Below, one piece after another: positions 1 through 7,620 of a stretch of DNA of 64,000 nt (the stretch's first letter is position 1; each line of letters starts with the position of its first letter). Source of the DNA: Pseudomonadota bacterium (GTDB lineage Bacteria; Pseudomonadota; Alphaproteobacteria; Rhizobiales; Pleomorphomonadaceae); contig JAEZHI010000045.1 of NCBI GenBank assembly GCA_023436885.1, forward strand, positions 124,001 to 188,000, read 5' to 3'. The position numbers and the translations under genes are program-made. Under the pieces are notes generated by a model. It searched no databases, was not told where the DNA came from, and was given only the letters and a program-made list of their open reading frames with translations.

Positions 1-289
1 AGGTCGTAAGGTGGTCGAGCAGGCGGAAATCCTGGAAGACAACGCCGATCCGGCGCCGCAGCGCCGGCATGTCGGCCCGTTTCAGGAGGGCCGTGTCCTT
101 GCCGAAAATCGAAATCAGGCCACGCGTTGGCTTGAGATTGAGAAACAGCAGTCGAATCAGCGTCGTCTTACCGGCTCCCGACGGGCCGGTCAGAAACTGG
201 AAGGAGTGGGGAGCGATCGAAAATGTCAGATCGCTCAGCACCTCTCGCCCCGTTCCGTAACGGAGACCGACATTTTCGAACCTGATCAC
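1..289 (-). CDS. ftsE: Cell division ATP-binding protein FtsE, N-terminal 96 residues (cut by window edge)
   Basis: ATP-binding subunit of the FtsEX complex, which sits at the division site and couples the divisome to peptidoglycan hydrolysis. The visible part begins VIRFENVGLRYG, has the Walker A motif GPSGAGKTT at residues 35-43 and a Q-loop VFQDFRLL near residues 84-91, all typical of FtsE. The start is GTG at 289, preceded by GAGG about 10 bases upstream. The signature motif, Walker B and C terminus, and ftsX, would lie to the left of the window. It is divergent from the zinc-ribbon gene, and a CtrA-type box (407-421) lies 118 bases upstream of the start. Confidence 0.9.
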   Translation of the reverse strand, partial: MIRFENVGLRYGTGREVLSDLTFSIAPHSFQFLTGPSGAGKTTLIRLLFLNLKPTRGLISIFGKDTALLKRADMPALRRRIGVVFQDFRLLDHLTT

Positions 290-406
290 TGGCCGCGCCT
301 CACTGTCGTTTCCGTCTTGGTCGCCGACCGGTCTCGGCCTCGACTTCCGCCTTGCGACTTTTTCTCTTTGTCCCAGACCTCATAAATGATGTTGCCGCCC
401 TTGTCC

Positions 407-421
407 TTAACGTTTCATTAA
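407..421. promoter_or_regulatory. Candidate CtrA-binding box TTAA-N7-TTAA
   Basis: TTAA at 407-410, seven bases, then TTAA at 418-421. This fits the CtrA consensus TTAA-N7-TTAAC except for the final base, which is G. It lies in the divergent region between ftsE (-) and the zinc-ribbon gene (+). TTAA is rare in this GC-rich sequence, so two copies at exactly this spacing in an intergenic stretch are suggestive. Control of either neighbour by CtrA is inference. Confidence 0.5.
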
Positions 422-520
422 GCATGTTGCCGCCATCCCTTGGATAAGTCGTGGCGTCAGTGCGGGCGGTGCTTTGCCACACCCAGAGACGCACGGCCGG
501 TGGCCAATCGGGGGCCGAAG

Positions 521-1519
521 ATGAGAATTGTCTGCCCCGCCTGCGAGACGGGGTATCAGGTTGCCGACGGTACGCTCGGTGTAACCGGTCGCAAAGTGCG
601 TTGCGCCCGTTGCGGAACCGTATGGCATGCCACGCCCAATGATTATCCCGAAGCGCCGATTGTGGCCGCCCCCGCCGAACGGCCACCTATCGGCGGGCCC
701 GAGCCCAGCGAAGACGAGTGGCGCGATGCCATAGCCGGGGCCGGTCCGAAGAGCGATTTCGACGCTGATGCAAGTGTCGAGGCCGGAGACGAAACCAACG
801 ATCAGTCGGCTATTGACGATCTGTTCGCATCGGGAGCTGCCGAGGAAACTTCGTCCGAAGAGGCCGAATCCGAAGGTAACGATCAGTCGGCGATAGATGA
901 TCTTTTTGCCACCGGACCGGCTGAAGAGGAGACCGAGAAGGTCGAGGCGTCCGTTGAGACGGCTCCGGTCGTCACCGATGAAGTGCCAACCATCGAGGCG
1001 CCGCCGGCTGGCTTTGAAGGCCGCAAGAAGCGCGGCAAGCCCGCACGGCGGAAGACATCCGCGCTCGTCATGCTTGATCGGCACCTGTCTTCGCCGGTCG
1101 CTTCAATCCTGCTGATTGGCTTCCTTGTGGTGTTTTTCGCCGTTGCGATCGTCGGCCGCCAAAAGGTTGTAGCTACCTTCCCCAGTTTTGCCGGCATCTA
1201 TGAAATGATCGGCATGAAGGTCAATTTGCGCGGCCTCGACTTCGAGAATGTATCGGCCCATCAGGAAATGGATGGTTCCACACCCGTACTCGTGGTGGAC
1301 GGCGATATCATCAATCTCGAGAGCGAATCCAAGAGCTTGCCGGCTGTTCGCGTGACGCTGAAGTCGTCCACCGGACGAGACGTCTACGCCTGGAACTACA
1401 GTTTGCCGCAACTCAACATCGATCAGATGGGCAAGGTGCACTTCAAGACAAGGCTTCTTGCTCCACCGGAAGCGTCGGTTACCGTGGAAGTCCGGTTTAC
1501 AGACCTGCGTCAGCCGTAA
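521..1519 (+). CDS. Zinc-ribbon (MJ0042 type) single-pass membrane protein
   Basis: A 332-residue protein of unknown role found beside ftsE/hpt in many rhizobia. It has an N-terminal CxxC...CxxC zinc ribbon (Cys5, Cys8, Cys28, Cys31), a long acidic linker, a basic stretch, one membrane segment at about residues 192-212, and a C-terminal periplasmic domain of the DUF3426 kind. The start at 521 was chosen over the upstream 440 because the MRIVCPAC zinc ribbon conventionally begins these proteins. The linker holds two copies of a decapeptide beginning NDQSAIDDLF (residues 93-102 and 120-129), which looks like a short docking motif. No enzymatic function can be assigned. Confidence 0.85.
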   Translation: MRIVCPACETGYQVADGTLGVTGRKVRCARCGTVWHATPNDYPEAPIVAAPAERPPIGGPEPSEDEWRDAIAGAGPKSDFDADASVEAGDETNDQSAIDDLFASGAAEETSSEEAESEGNDQSAIDDLFATGPAEEETEKVEASVETAPVVTDEVPTIEAPPAGFEGRKKRGKPARRKTSALVMLDRHLSSPVASILLIGFLVVFFAVAIVGRQKVVATFPSFAGIYEMIGMKVNLRGLDFENVSAHQEMDGSTPVLVVDGDIINLESESKSLPAVRVTLKSSTGRDVYAWNYSLPQLNIDQMGKVHFKTRLLAPPEASVTVEVRFTDLRQP

Positions 1520-1522
1520 TAT

Positions 1523-1549
1523 AGCTCCGGCCGAAAGCGCCGGGGCTTT
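1523..1549 (+). terminator. Possible weak intrinsic terminator
   Basis: An 8-bp stem (1523-1530 with 1540-1547, one G-U pair) around a nine-base loop, followed only by TTTG. It sits directly after the zinc-ribbon gene and before hpt. The short T-run makes termination uncertain. Confidence 0.4.
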
Positions 1550-1630
1550 GCGACGGTTCCGGATGCGCGCCTTTTCGCCGGTCTGCCATGGATCGGGGCT
1601 CATCGACCGTCGCGACCTCAGGAGACCGGC

Positions 1631-2161
1631 ATGACGGGCAAGACCATCGACGTTCTATTTTCGGAAGAGACGATCGCCGAGCGCGTTAACGCGATTGCCA
1701 AGCAGATTGCCGCCGAGCGCCCCGAAGATCTGATGGTGATCGCCATCCTCAAGGGCAGCTTCATGTTTGCCGCGGATCTGCTGCGTGCCCTTCATCGTGA
1801 AGGGTTGGCTCCGCAGGTCGAGTTCATGATGCTGTCGAGCTACGGCACCGGCACCACGTCGTCCGGCATCGTCAAGATCATTCGGGACATCGACACGGAC
1901 GTCGCCGGCCGCTCCGTGCTGATCATCGACGATATCCTGGAATCGGGCCGGACGCTGGCTTTCGCTCGTCGGCTCACCGAGGATCGGGGCGCCAAAGAGG
2001 TCAAGGTGGCAGTGCTGCTCGACAAGCCGGGCAAGCGCAAGGCCGAGATCGAAGCCGATATCGTCGGCTTCACATGCGCCGATGTGTTCGTGGTTGGCTA
2101 TGGAATGGATGCCGCCCACGCCTACCGTGAGTTGCCGTTCGTGGGGGTTGTCACTGGCTGA
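1631..2161 (+). CDS. hpt: Hypoxanthine phosphoribosyltransferase
   Basis: Cytoplasmic purine-salvage enzyme that converts hypoxanthine (and usually guanine) plus PRPP to IMP or GMP. The 176-residue protein carries the PRPP-binding signature VLIIDDILESGRT at residues 96-108, with the paired aspartates 100-101, and an early ILKGSFMF loop at 39-46. Length is normal. A GGAGACCGGC ribosome-binding region precedes the ATG. It is followed by cpdR on the same strand, an arrangement seen in other Hyphomicrobiales. A 6-bp hairpin (2164-2169 with 2181-2186) follows the stop without a T-run. Purine supply here also links to the nucleoside island at 33-43 kb. Confidence 0.95.
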   Translation: MTGKTIDVLFSEETIAERVNAIAKQIAAERPEDLMVIAILKGSFMFAADLLRALHREGLAPQVEFMMLSSYGTGTTSSGIVKIIRDIDTDVAGRSVLIIDDILESGRTLAFARRLTEDRGAKEVKVAVLLDKPGKRKAEIEADIVGFTCADVFVVGYGMDAAHAYRELPFVGVVTG

Positions 2162-2249
2162 TTGTCTGCATCTGGTGCCCGCAGACTAATTGTGTAACAA
2201 TCAAATAGAATTTGATCCGATTCCAACGGGAATAGCCCCGGGGGCAGTG

Positions 2250-2639
2250 ATGGCCTGCATTCTGCTGACTGAGGACGACGAATCTGTCCGCGCCTTCGTG
2301 AAGAGGGCGCTGGAACTTGATGGACATCAAGTCACCGAGGCTGAGGACGGCGGCATCGCGCTTGAAATACTCAGCGCGCGTCAAGCCACGTTTGATCTGT
2401 TGCTATCGGACATCATGATGCCTGTCATGGATGGCATCGCCTTGGCACTCGCCGCTGCTCGCGACTTTCCGGATCTTCCCATCCTGCTGATGACAGGCTT
2501 CGCCGATCAGCGCGAGCGGGCGTTTGGGCTCGATAGTCTGGTCAGGGATGTTGTCTCCAAGCCATTCACCCTGGCAGAGATCCGCGTCGCCGTTGCGCGC
2601 GCGCTGGTAGAGCGTCCCCCGCTTGAGAAAATTGCCTGA
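2250..2639 (+). CDS. cpdR: CpdR-type single-domain response regulator
   Basis: In Caulobacter and Sinorhizobium, unphosphorylated CpdR is the adaptor that directs ClpXP to cell-cycle substrates, which affects CtrA turnover. The 129-residue product is only a receiver domain: acidic pair Glu8-Asp9-Asp10, phosphoacceptor Asp54 in LLSDIMMPVMDG, and Lys104 in VSKPFTL. The blocks VMDGIALAL and LLMTGFADQRERA match CpdR closely, more than a generic receiver. No output domain follows. The ATG at 2250 was chosen because the receiver begins directly there. Placement after hpt and near ftsE supports the call. The gene ends 54 bases before a strong shared hairpin. Confidence 0.92.
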   Translation: MACILLTEDDESVRAFVKRALELDGHQVTEAEDGGIALEILSARQATFDLLLSDIMMPVMDGIALALAAARDFPDLPILLMTGFADQRERAFGLDSLVRDVVSKPFTLAEIRVAVARALVERPPLEKIA

Positions 2640-2692
2640 GCGACGGGCTCCGGTTGGCTCCGGTCCGGTTTAAGAGGTCTTTTCCAAAGCAT

Positions 2693-2723
2693 GTGCCGAC
2701 CGGTCTGAACTCCCGGTCGGCAC
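2693..2723. terminator. Bidirectional hairpin between cpdR and the adenosyltransferase gene
   Basis: A perfect 11-bp inverted repeat (2693-2703 with 2713-2723) with a nine-base loop, midway between two convergent genes. Downstream it reads TTCTT on + and only short runs on -. The position fits a shared transcription terminator. Confidence 0.6.
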
Positions 2724-2741
2724 TTCTTGAAGCGTGCGACG

Positions 2742-3323
2742 TCACTCCCGGTTCTGTCCCGGCGCCCACAGCACGTCTCTGCCGCCGAGATCATTGGCCC
2801 AGCGGCTCGCCACGAACAGGAAATCAGACAGCCGGTTGAGATAGCGAACCGCCTCCGGATTCACCTTCTCGCCAGCCTTGTGCGTCAAGGCGACCGCATC
2901 TCGCTCGGCCCGCCGGCAGATGGTTCGTGCGACATGCAAATGAGCCGCGGCCGCACTGCCGCCAGGAAGCACAAATGTGGTGAGTGGTGCGAGACCACGG
3001 TTGAGGTAGTCGATTTCCTTTTCGAGACGCTCGACCTGGACAGCGAGGATGCGCAACGGCTCGAAGGCGGGGGGCTCGTTGCTTTCCGGAGTCGCTAGGT
3101 CGGCTCCGAGATCGAAAAGATCGTTCTGGATTGCACCCAGCATCAGGTCGAGATCGGGGTACTCGGAAATATGCAGACGGGCCACTCCGATGGCCGCATT
3201 TGTCTCGTCGACGCTACCGATCGCCTCGAAGCGCGGATCATCTTTTGGCCGGCGCTCCCCGTTTGAAAGACCGCTCGATCCATCGTCGCCAGTGCGGGTG
3301 TAAATGCGATTGAGCCGAACCAT
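2742..3323 (-). CDS. Cob(I)yrinic acid a,c-diamide adenosyltransferase, PduO/MMAB type
   Basis: Transfers the 5'-deoxyadenosyl group from ATP to cobalt(I) corrinoid to make adenosylcobalamin. The 193-residue protein starts MVRLNRIYTRTGDDGSSGL, the ATP-binding N terminus of the PduO family, and contains the RTICRRAERDAVAL helix with conserved Arg and Glu residues and the late LNRLSDFLFVASRW motif. The start at 3323 has a perfect GCCAGGAGG site; an upstream in-frame ATG at 3380 lacks support. It is transcribed after the esterase and the AlkA-type gene on the same strand, spaced 92 bases from the former. No cobalamin riboswitch element is visible nearby. Confidence 0.92.
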   Translation of the reverse strand: MVRLNRIYTRTGDDGSSGLSNGERRPKDDPRFEAIGSVDETNAAIGVARLHISEYPDLDLMLGAIQNDLFDLGADLATPESNEPPAFEPLRILAVQVERLEKEIDYLNRGLAPLTTFVLPGGSAAAAHLHVARTICRRAERDAVALTHKAGEKVNPEAVRYLNRLSDFLFVASRWANDLGGRDVLWAPGQNRE

Positions 3324-3415
3324 GCTGCCTCCTGGCAAACCCCTCCTCAGCATATTCGCGTAGAAGGGAGGGGCGCTCAATCCGTCATTGGGCTGCTGCC
3401 GTCAAGATGGGCTCG

Positions 3416-4084
3416 TCAGTGAGGTCCACCAGGAAGCTCGATCTCCAGCGCTTCGGCAATGGTCCGAAGGCCCAAGACCAGACCCATCCGGTCGATTCCA
3501 TGGCCGAGACCGGGTGAAAGATGCAGCGACACGGGCACCCCGGCTGCGGTGAGAGCGGCGGCTGCGACGCGGCTGCTGTCGACCGGCAACACCTGATCGG
3601 CGGTTCCATGGACGAGCAACACTTTCGGCTTGACTGAGATCTCGCCCAGATGTTCCGCGCCGGCCAGATAGCCCGAGTATCCGACGATGAGTGCCGGAGA
3701 GATCTTGCGCCGGAGGCCGACATGCAATGCCATCATGGTGCCCTGGCTGAAACCAACCAGCACCAGACGATCGGGAGCGACGTTCCAACGCTCGAGTTCC
3801 GCCGCTAGGAAGCGTTCGAGATCAGGTCCTGCGGCCGTGACGCCCGTCCAGCGTTCGCTCTCCTCGCGCATGGTCAGCGGGAACCATTGGCGGCCGCCGG
3901 GGGCCATCGGACAAGCCTGGGGCGCGTGTGGAGATACGAAGGCGACGTCAGGCAGGAAGGGAGCCCAGCTCTCGGCGATGTCGTAGAGATCCTCGCCATT
4001 GGCGCCGTAGCCATGCAACAGGACGACGAGGGCATTGGCTTTGCCGCTTTCGGGCTCAAGGCGCGGACCGTCGATTTCGGCCAT
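3416..4084 (-). CDS. Phospholipase/carboxylesterase-family serine hydrolase
   Basis: An alpha/beta hydrolase of 222 residues in the family of bacterial carboxylesterases and acyl-protein thioesterase-like enzymes. The catalytic triad is visible: Ser113 in GFSQG, Asp163 in GTADQVLP and His195 in GLGHGID. The oxyanion region LLHGYGANGED lies at residues 22-32. There is no signal peptide, so it is cytoplasmic. The start at 4084 fits the family N terminus. It lies 23 bases after the AlkA-type gene, so the two are probably cotranscribed. The true substrate cannot be told from the sequence. Confidence 0.88.
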   Translation of the reverse strand: MAEIDGPRLEPESGKANALVVLLHGYGANGEDLYDIAESWAPFLPDVAFVSPHAPQACPMAPGGRQWFPLTMREESERWTGVTAAGPDLERFLAAELERWNVAPDRLVLVGFSQGTMMALHVGLRRKISPALIVGYSGYLAGAEHLGEISVKPKVLLVHGTADQVLPVDSSRVAAAALTAAGVPVSLHLSPGLGHGIDRMGLVLGLRTIAEALEIELPGGPH

Positions 4085-4107
4085 GGGAGTTTCCTTCCGG
4101 GATCGGT

Positions 4108-4749
4108 TCAGACCGGGAGGACATTCCTTCCCTGCCGCATTGCCTTGTAATAGGCCCAAAGCAATTTTGCCGCAACGCCGCGCCAGGGCGACCAAAGCTC
4201 TGAAATTGCCCGCAATTCCTTTTCGCTGGGACGCTTCTCCAATGACAATGCCTCCGCTGCCGCCACCTGCAGCGCAAGATCGCCTGCCGGCAGGACATCG
4301 GCGTGGCGAGCGCAAAACAGCAGGAAAATCTCGGCGGTCCAGCGACCGATGCCATGGATGGCCGTCAACTTTGCGGTTGCCGTCTCTGCTGATTCAGTCG
4401 CAAGACCTTCGAGATCGAGGCCACCGACCGCAGCCGAGGCGAGCGCATTGAGCGTCTTGATCTTGCCGCCCGAGAGTCCCGCGGCCCGAAGGCTTTCTTC
4501 GCTCTGCAAGAGGTAGTTCTCGGCCGTTGCCTCACCGAGGAGGGCTTCGAACCGGTTCCAGATGGCATCTGCGCTGGCCACGGACAGCTGTTGCCCCATG
4601 ACGATCCGGGCAATGCCCTCGAAGCCGGGTGGGCGATACCGGATGCCGACCGTGCCTGCCGTCACCCTGACCGGCGCGAGCCTTGGGTCGACCCGCTCAA
4701 GATAATCGAGGCCCTCGATCATGTCGGCTTCGGTCAGGATGAGACGCAT
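4108..4749 (-). CDS. DNA-3-methyladenine glycosylase II (AlkA-like, HhH-GPD family)
   Basis: Base-excision repair enzyme that removes alkylated purines. The 213-residue protein has the helix-hairpin-helix LTAIHGIGRWT at residues 128-138 and the catalytic aspartate Asp157 in PAGDLALQ, the order typical of the HhH-GPD superfamily. It lacks the extra N-terminal domain of E. coli AlkA and so resembles the shorter form common in alphaproteobacteria. The ATG at 4749 follows a strong AAGGAGG site. It is divergent from gluQ and leads a likely operon with the esterase and the adenosyltransferase. Confidence 0.9.
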   Translation of the reverse strand: MRLILTEADMIEGLDYLERVDPRLAPVRVTAGTVGIRYRPPGFEGIARIVMGQQLSVASADAIWNRFEALLGEATAENYLLQSEESLRAAGLSGGKIKTLNALASAAVGGLDLEGLATESAETATAKLTAIHGIGRWTAEIFLLFCARHADVLPAGDLALQVAAAEALSLEKRPSEKELRAISELWSPWRGVAAKLLWAYYKAMRQGRNVLPV

Positions 4750-4852
4750 CGAGGAGCCTCCTTGGGTGCAAGACTTTGGCATCATGAATGTATACTGTTC
4801 GGCCTGCCAGAAGCCGGCAGTAGCGCCGACCTGCCTGCAACCCGCTTTGAAC

Positions 4853-5761
4853 ATGACAGTTCCCGTTTTTCGCTTTGCGCCTTCGCCCAATGGACCACTG
4901 CATCTCGGCCACGCGCTGTCGGCCTTCCTGAACGCCGACATGGCTGCGGCGACTGGCGGCCGCATGCTTGTCCGCATTGAAGATGTCGATGTCACGCGCG
5001 CCCGGCCCGAGCACGAGCGGTCCATTCTCGACGATCTCGACTGGCTCGGCATCGCTTACGAGAAACCCGTTCGCCGCCAGTCCGAACACGCCAGTGATTA
5101 CGCCTCGGCGCTAGACCGCCTCCGGGCTCTAGGGCTCGTCTATCGGTCCTTTCTAAGTCGGACGGAGATTGCCGCTGCGATCTCCGCCGAGGAGGCGCGG
5201 TCCGGAAAAAATTGGCCACGCGATCCCGATGGCGCTCCGCTTTATCCGGCGAACGACCGCGACCGGCAAACGAGTGAAGCGGAGGCGCTTGCGAAAGCTG
5301 ATCGACCGTTCGCCCTGCGTCTCGATATGGCGAAAGCCGTCCGTCTTGCAGGGCCGCTTTCCTGGCATGAGTTCGGCGACGAACTCCACGGCAACGGCGA
5401 AATCGTTGCCGCCGAACCTGGAGCCTGGGGGGACGTCGTGCTGGCGGGAAAATTCGTGCCTGCCGCCTATCATCTTGCCGTGGTGGTTGACGATGCGCTG
5501 CAGGGGATAACCGACGTGGTGCGTGGCCGGGATCTCTATTTTGCCACCGCGGTGCATCGGTTGTTGCAGACGCTGCTTGGACTGCCGGCGCCGCGCTATC
5601 ATCACCATCGACTGGTCGTCGATGACGATGGCCGCAAGCTCTCGAAATCGAGGGGATCGCGCGCGTTGGGGGCGCTGCGTGCGGCGGGTCTCAGTCCTGC
5701 CGATGTCCGCCACCTGGTCGGGCTTCCGGCCACGGAAAGCTTTGATTCATGCAAGCGCTAA
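4853..5761 (+). CDS. gluQ: Glutamyl-Q tRNA(Asp) synthetase
   Basis: GluQRS activates glutamate and attaches it to the queuosine base of tRNA(Asp). It is a short GluRS paralogue without the anticodon-binding domain, and the 302-residue length fits. HIGH-type motif HLGH is at residues 17-20, and the KMSKS-type motif KLSKS follows the LVVDDDGR segment. The unusual point is the zinc site. Where relatives have cysteines (a PCFC-type segment and a PGTC-type segment), this protein reads VYRSFLSR at 96-103 and YPANDR at 131-136, so the ligands appear lost together. The start at 4853 begins the conserved VFRFAPSPNGPLHLGH. It is divergent from the AlkA-type gene. Confidence 0.92.
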   Translation: MTVPVFRFAPSPNGPLHLGHALSAFLNADMAAATGGRMLVRIEDVDVTRARPEHERSILDDLDWLGIAYEKPVRRQSEHASDYASALDRLRALGLVYRSFLSRTEIAAAISAEEARSGKNWPRDPDGAPLYPANDRDRQTSEAEALAKADRPFALRLDMAKAVRLAGPLSWHEFGDELHGNGEIVAAEPGAWGDVVLAGKFVPAAYHLAVVVDDALQGITDVVRGRDLYFATAVHRLLQTLLGLPAPRYHHHRLVVDDDGRKLSKSRGSRALGALRAAGLSPADVRHLVGLPATESFDSCKR

Positions 5762-5853
5762 AGGCGATCTTGTGCAGCGGAGTGTGCTGGGCAAATAATT
5801 GGTTCCTTGGTCCTGCCCATCGTAAGGCGGATCCGACGCTCCGGAGCGTTCTC

Positions 5854-6279
5854 ATGCGCCTGTTGCTTCTCACGTCGATCCTGCTGGTGCTTGCCGGCGC
5901 CTCTGCGTCCCATGCCGCCGGAGGCATGCCGGCTTACAACGCTCTTCTCGCGGATTGCGCCGCATCGAGCGATGCTGCCTGTCCCGGCCAGCAAGCGGCT
6001 CTGGAGTCGCAATGGCCGAAGGCGCTTTCCGGGGACATCTTCTCCCTGCGAAATTTCGCCTTCTGTCTAGCCGACGGTTGTTACGGCGCGTTCAAGCGCG
6101 ATCCGGTCAGGTCCTGTGCGCTGCGTATCGTGATCGCGGCGATTGGCGACAGGCCGATCCCTGCGGAAGATCGAGACAATTTCGATCGGGATTGCAGCCC
6201 GCTCGCTGCCGATGATCAGGACTCAGCCAAGATCATGGCGCGTGATCTCGTGCGGTCCATCCGCCAGAAGGCTCCGTAA
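5854..6279 (+). CDS. Small secreted protein, cysteine-containing, unknown function
   Basis: A 141-residue protein I do not recognise. The N terminus is a clear Sec signal peptide, a leucine-rich core ending in ASASHA followed by AGG. The mature part contains six cysteines that could form disulfides in the periplasm, including LADC, FCLADGC and RDC contexts. The ATG at 5854 follows GGAG and gives the signal peptide its proper length; an earlier in-frame start would bury it. It lies between gluQ and metX on the same strand with its own spacing, so any functional link is unproven. Confidence 0.7.
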   Translation: MRLLLLTSILLVLAGASASHAAGGMPAYNALLADCAASSDAACPGQQAALESQWPKALSGDIFSLRNFAFCLADGCYGAFKRDPVRSCALRIVIAAIGDRPIPAEDRDNFDRDCSPLAADDQDSAKIMARDLVRSIRQKAP

Positions 6280-6314
6280 CGTTCTGTCCATGACCCGTGT
6301 GAGCGCCGATTTTC

Positions 6315-6343
6315 TTGACATTTGCCACTCCCGTTCCGATAGC
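6315..6343 (+). promoter_or_regulatory. Candidate sigma-70 promoter for metX
   Basis: A consensus -35 TTGACA (6315-6320), 17-base spacer and GATAGC (6338-6343) as a weak -10, about 65 bases upstream of the metX start. The -35 is perfect; the -10 is poor, so confidence is limited. Confidence 0.4.
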
Positions 6344-6408
6344 TAACCACCTTCGCGGCTGCAGGCATCGCGCATGCCGCCCGAAAGCTGCCTGGTGCTG
6401 GACAAACA

Positions 6409-7620
6409 ATGCTGGACGCGACCCTTACCGAGACCGACGCGCAGGCCACCCTGCGCCGTAGCGAGGCCGACAATCCTTCGAGCCTCGTCATGCGTTTCGG
6501 AACCGATGCGCCACTCACCCTTGACGCCGGTCCAGCCATCGCCCCTTGGCAGATTGCCTACCAGACGTACGGCGAGCTCAACGCCGACCGCTCCAACGCC
6601 ATCCTGATTTGTCATGCGCTGACGGGCGATCAACATGTTGCCAGCACCAACCCGGTGACCGGCAAGCCTGGCTGGTGGACCCTGATGGTCGGTCCCGGCA
6701 AGCCGATCGATACGGATCGCTTCTTCGTCATCTGCTCGAATGTGTTGGGCGGCTGCCTTGGCACCACCGGTCCCGCCAGCACCAACCCGGATACCGGCAA
6801 GCCTTACGGCCTCGATCTGCCGGTGGTTACCATTGCCGACATGGTGCGTGCGCAGGCCATGCTGGTTACGGCGCTCGGCATCGACCAGCTGTTCGCTGTC
6901 GTCGGCGGTTCGATGGGCGGCATGCAGGCGCTGCAATGGGCGGCGAGTTATCCCGACCGTGTCTTCTCGACGGTGGCGATTGCCACGAGCTACCGCCACT
7001 CTTCGCAGAACATCGCTTTCCATGAGGTGGGCCGGCAGGCGGTCATGGCCGATCCGGACTGGTGTGGAGGCCGATATCTTGAGGCTGGGCGCAACCCGAA
7101 GAAGGGGCTCGCCGTGGCGCGCATGGCCGCGCACATTACCTACATGTCGGACCGCTCGCTGCATCAGAAGTTTGGTCGCAACCTGCAGGACCGGGAAGCG
7201 GTTGCTTTTGGCTTTGACGCCGATTTCCAGATCGAGAGCTACCTCAGACATCAAGGCATGACCTTCGTCGACCGCTTTGATGCTAACTCCTATCTCTACG
7301 TTACGCGCGCAACCGATTACTTCGACCTCGCTGCCGATCATGGTGGTGTGCTGGGAAATGTCTTCAAGGGGACGAAGACACGCTTCTGCGTGCTGTCGTT
7401 CACGTCCGACTGGCTTTATCCGACGTCTGAGAGCCGGGCGGTGGTGCACGCGCTCAACGCGGCCGGTGCGCCGGTCAGCTTCGTGGAAATCGACAGCGAT
7501 CGCGGTCATGACAGCTTCCTGCTCGACATTCCAGAGCAGTTCCGCATCGTGCGTGGCTTCCTGACCGGAGCGGCGCGGGCGCGTGGTATTGCCGGACCGG
7601 CGGCGGAGGACAATCGATGA
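6409..7620 (+). CDS. metX: Homoserine O-acetyltransferase
   Basis: Acylates homoserine in the first committed step of methionine synthesis. The 403-residue alpha/beta hydrolase has the nucleophile Ser168 in VGGSMGGMQ, with Asp in FTSDWLYP and His in DRGHDS completing the triad. The oxyanion segment CHALTGDQHV and the GGCLGTTGP block are also typical of MetX. The stop codon overlaps the start of metW (ATGA), so the two are translationally coupled. Acetyl rather than succinyl donor use is inferred from the family, not proven. Confidence 0.95.
   Translation: MLDATLTETDAQATLRRSEADNPSSLVMRFGTDAPLTLDAGPAIAPWQIAYQTYGELNADRSNAILICHALTGDQHVASTNPVTGKPGWWTLMVGPGKPIDTDRFFVICSNVLGGCLGTTGPASTNPDTGKPYGLDLPVVTIADMVRAQAMLVTALGIDQLFAVVGGSMGGMQALQWAASYPDRVFSTVAIATSYRHSSQNIAFHEVGRQAVMADPDWCGGRYLEAGRNPKKGLAVARMAAHITYMSDRSLHQKFGRNLQDREAVAFGFDADFQIESYLRHQGMTFVDRFDANSYLYVTRATDYFDLAADHGGVLGNVFKGTKTRFCVLSFTSDWLYPTSESRAVVHALNAAGAPVSFVEIDSDRGHDSFLLDIPEQFRIVRGFLTGAARARGIAGPAAEDNR

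Noticed and set aside
6300..6408. SAM-II-like riboswitch before metX
   Set aside because: Short GATTT, TTGC and GCTAA elements occur in the right order, but the first stem does not pair and no purine-rich pseudoknot strand follows. A TTGACA -35 also overlaps it.
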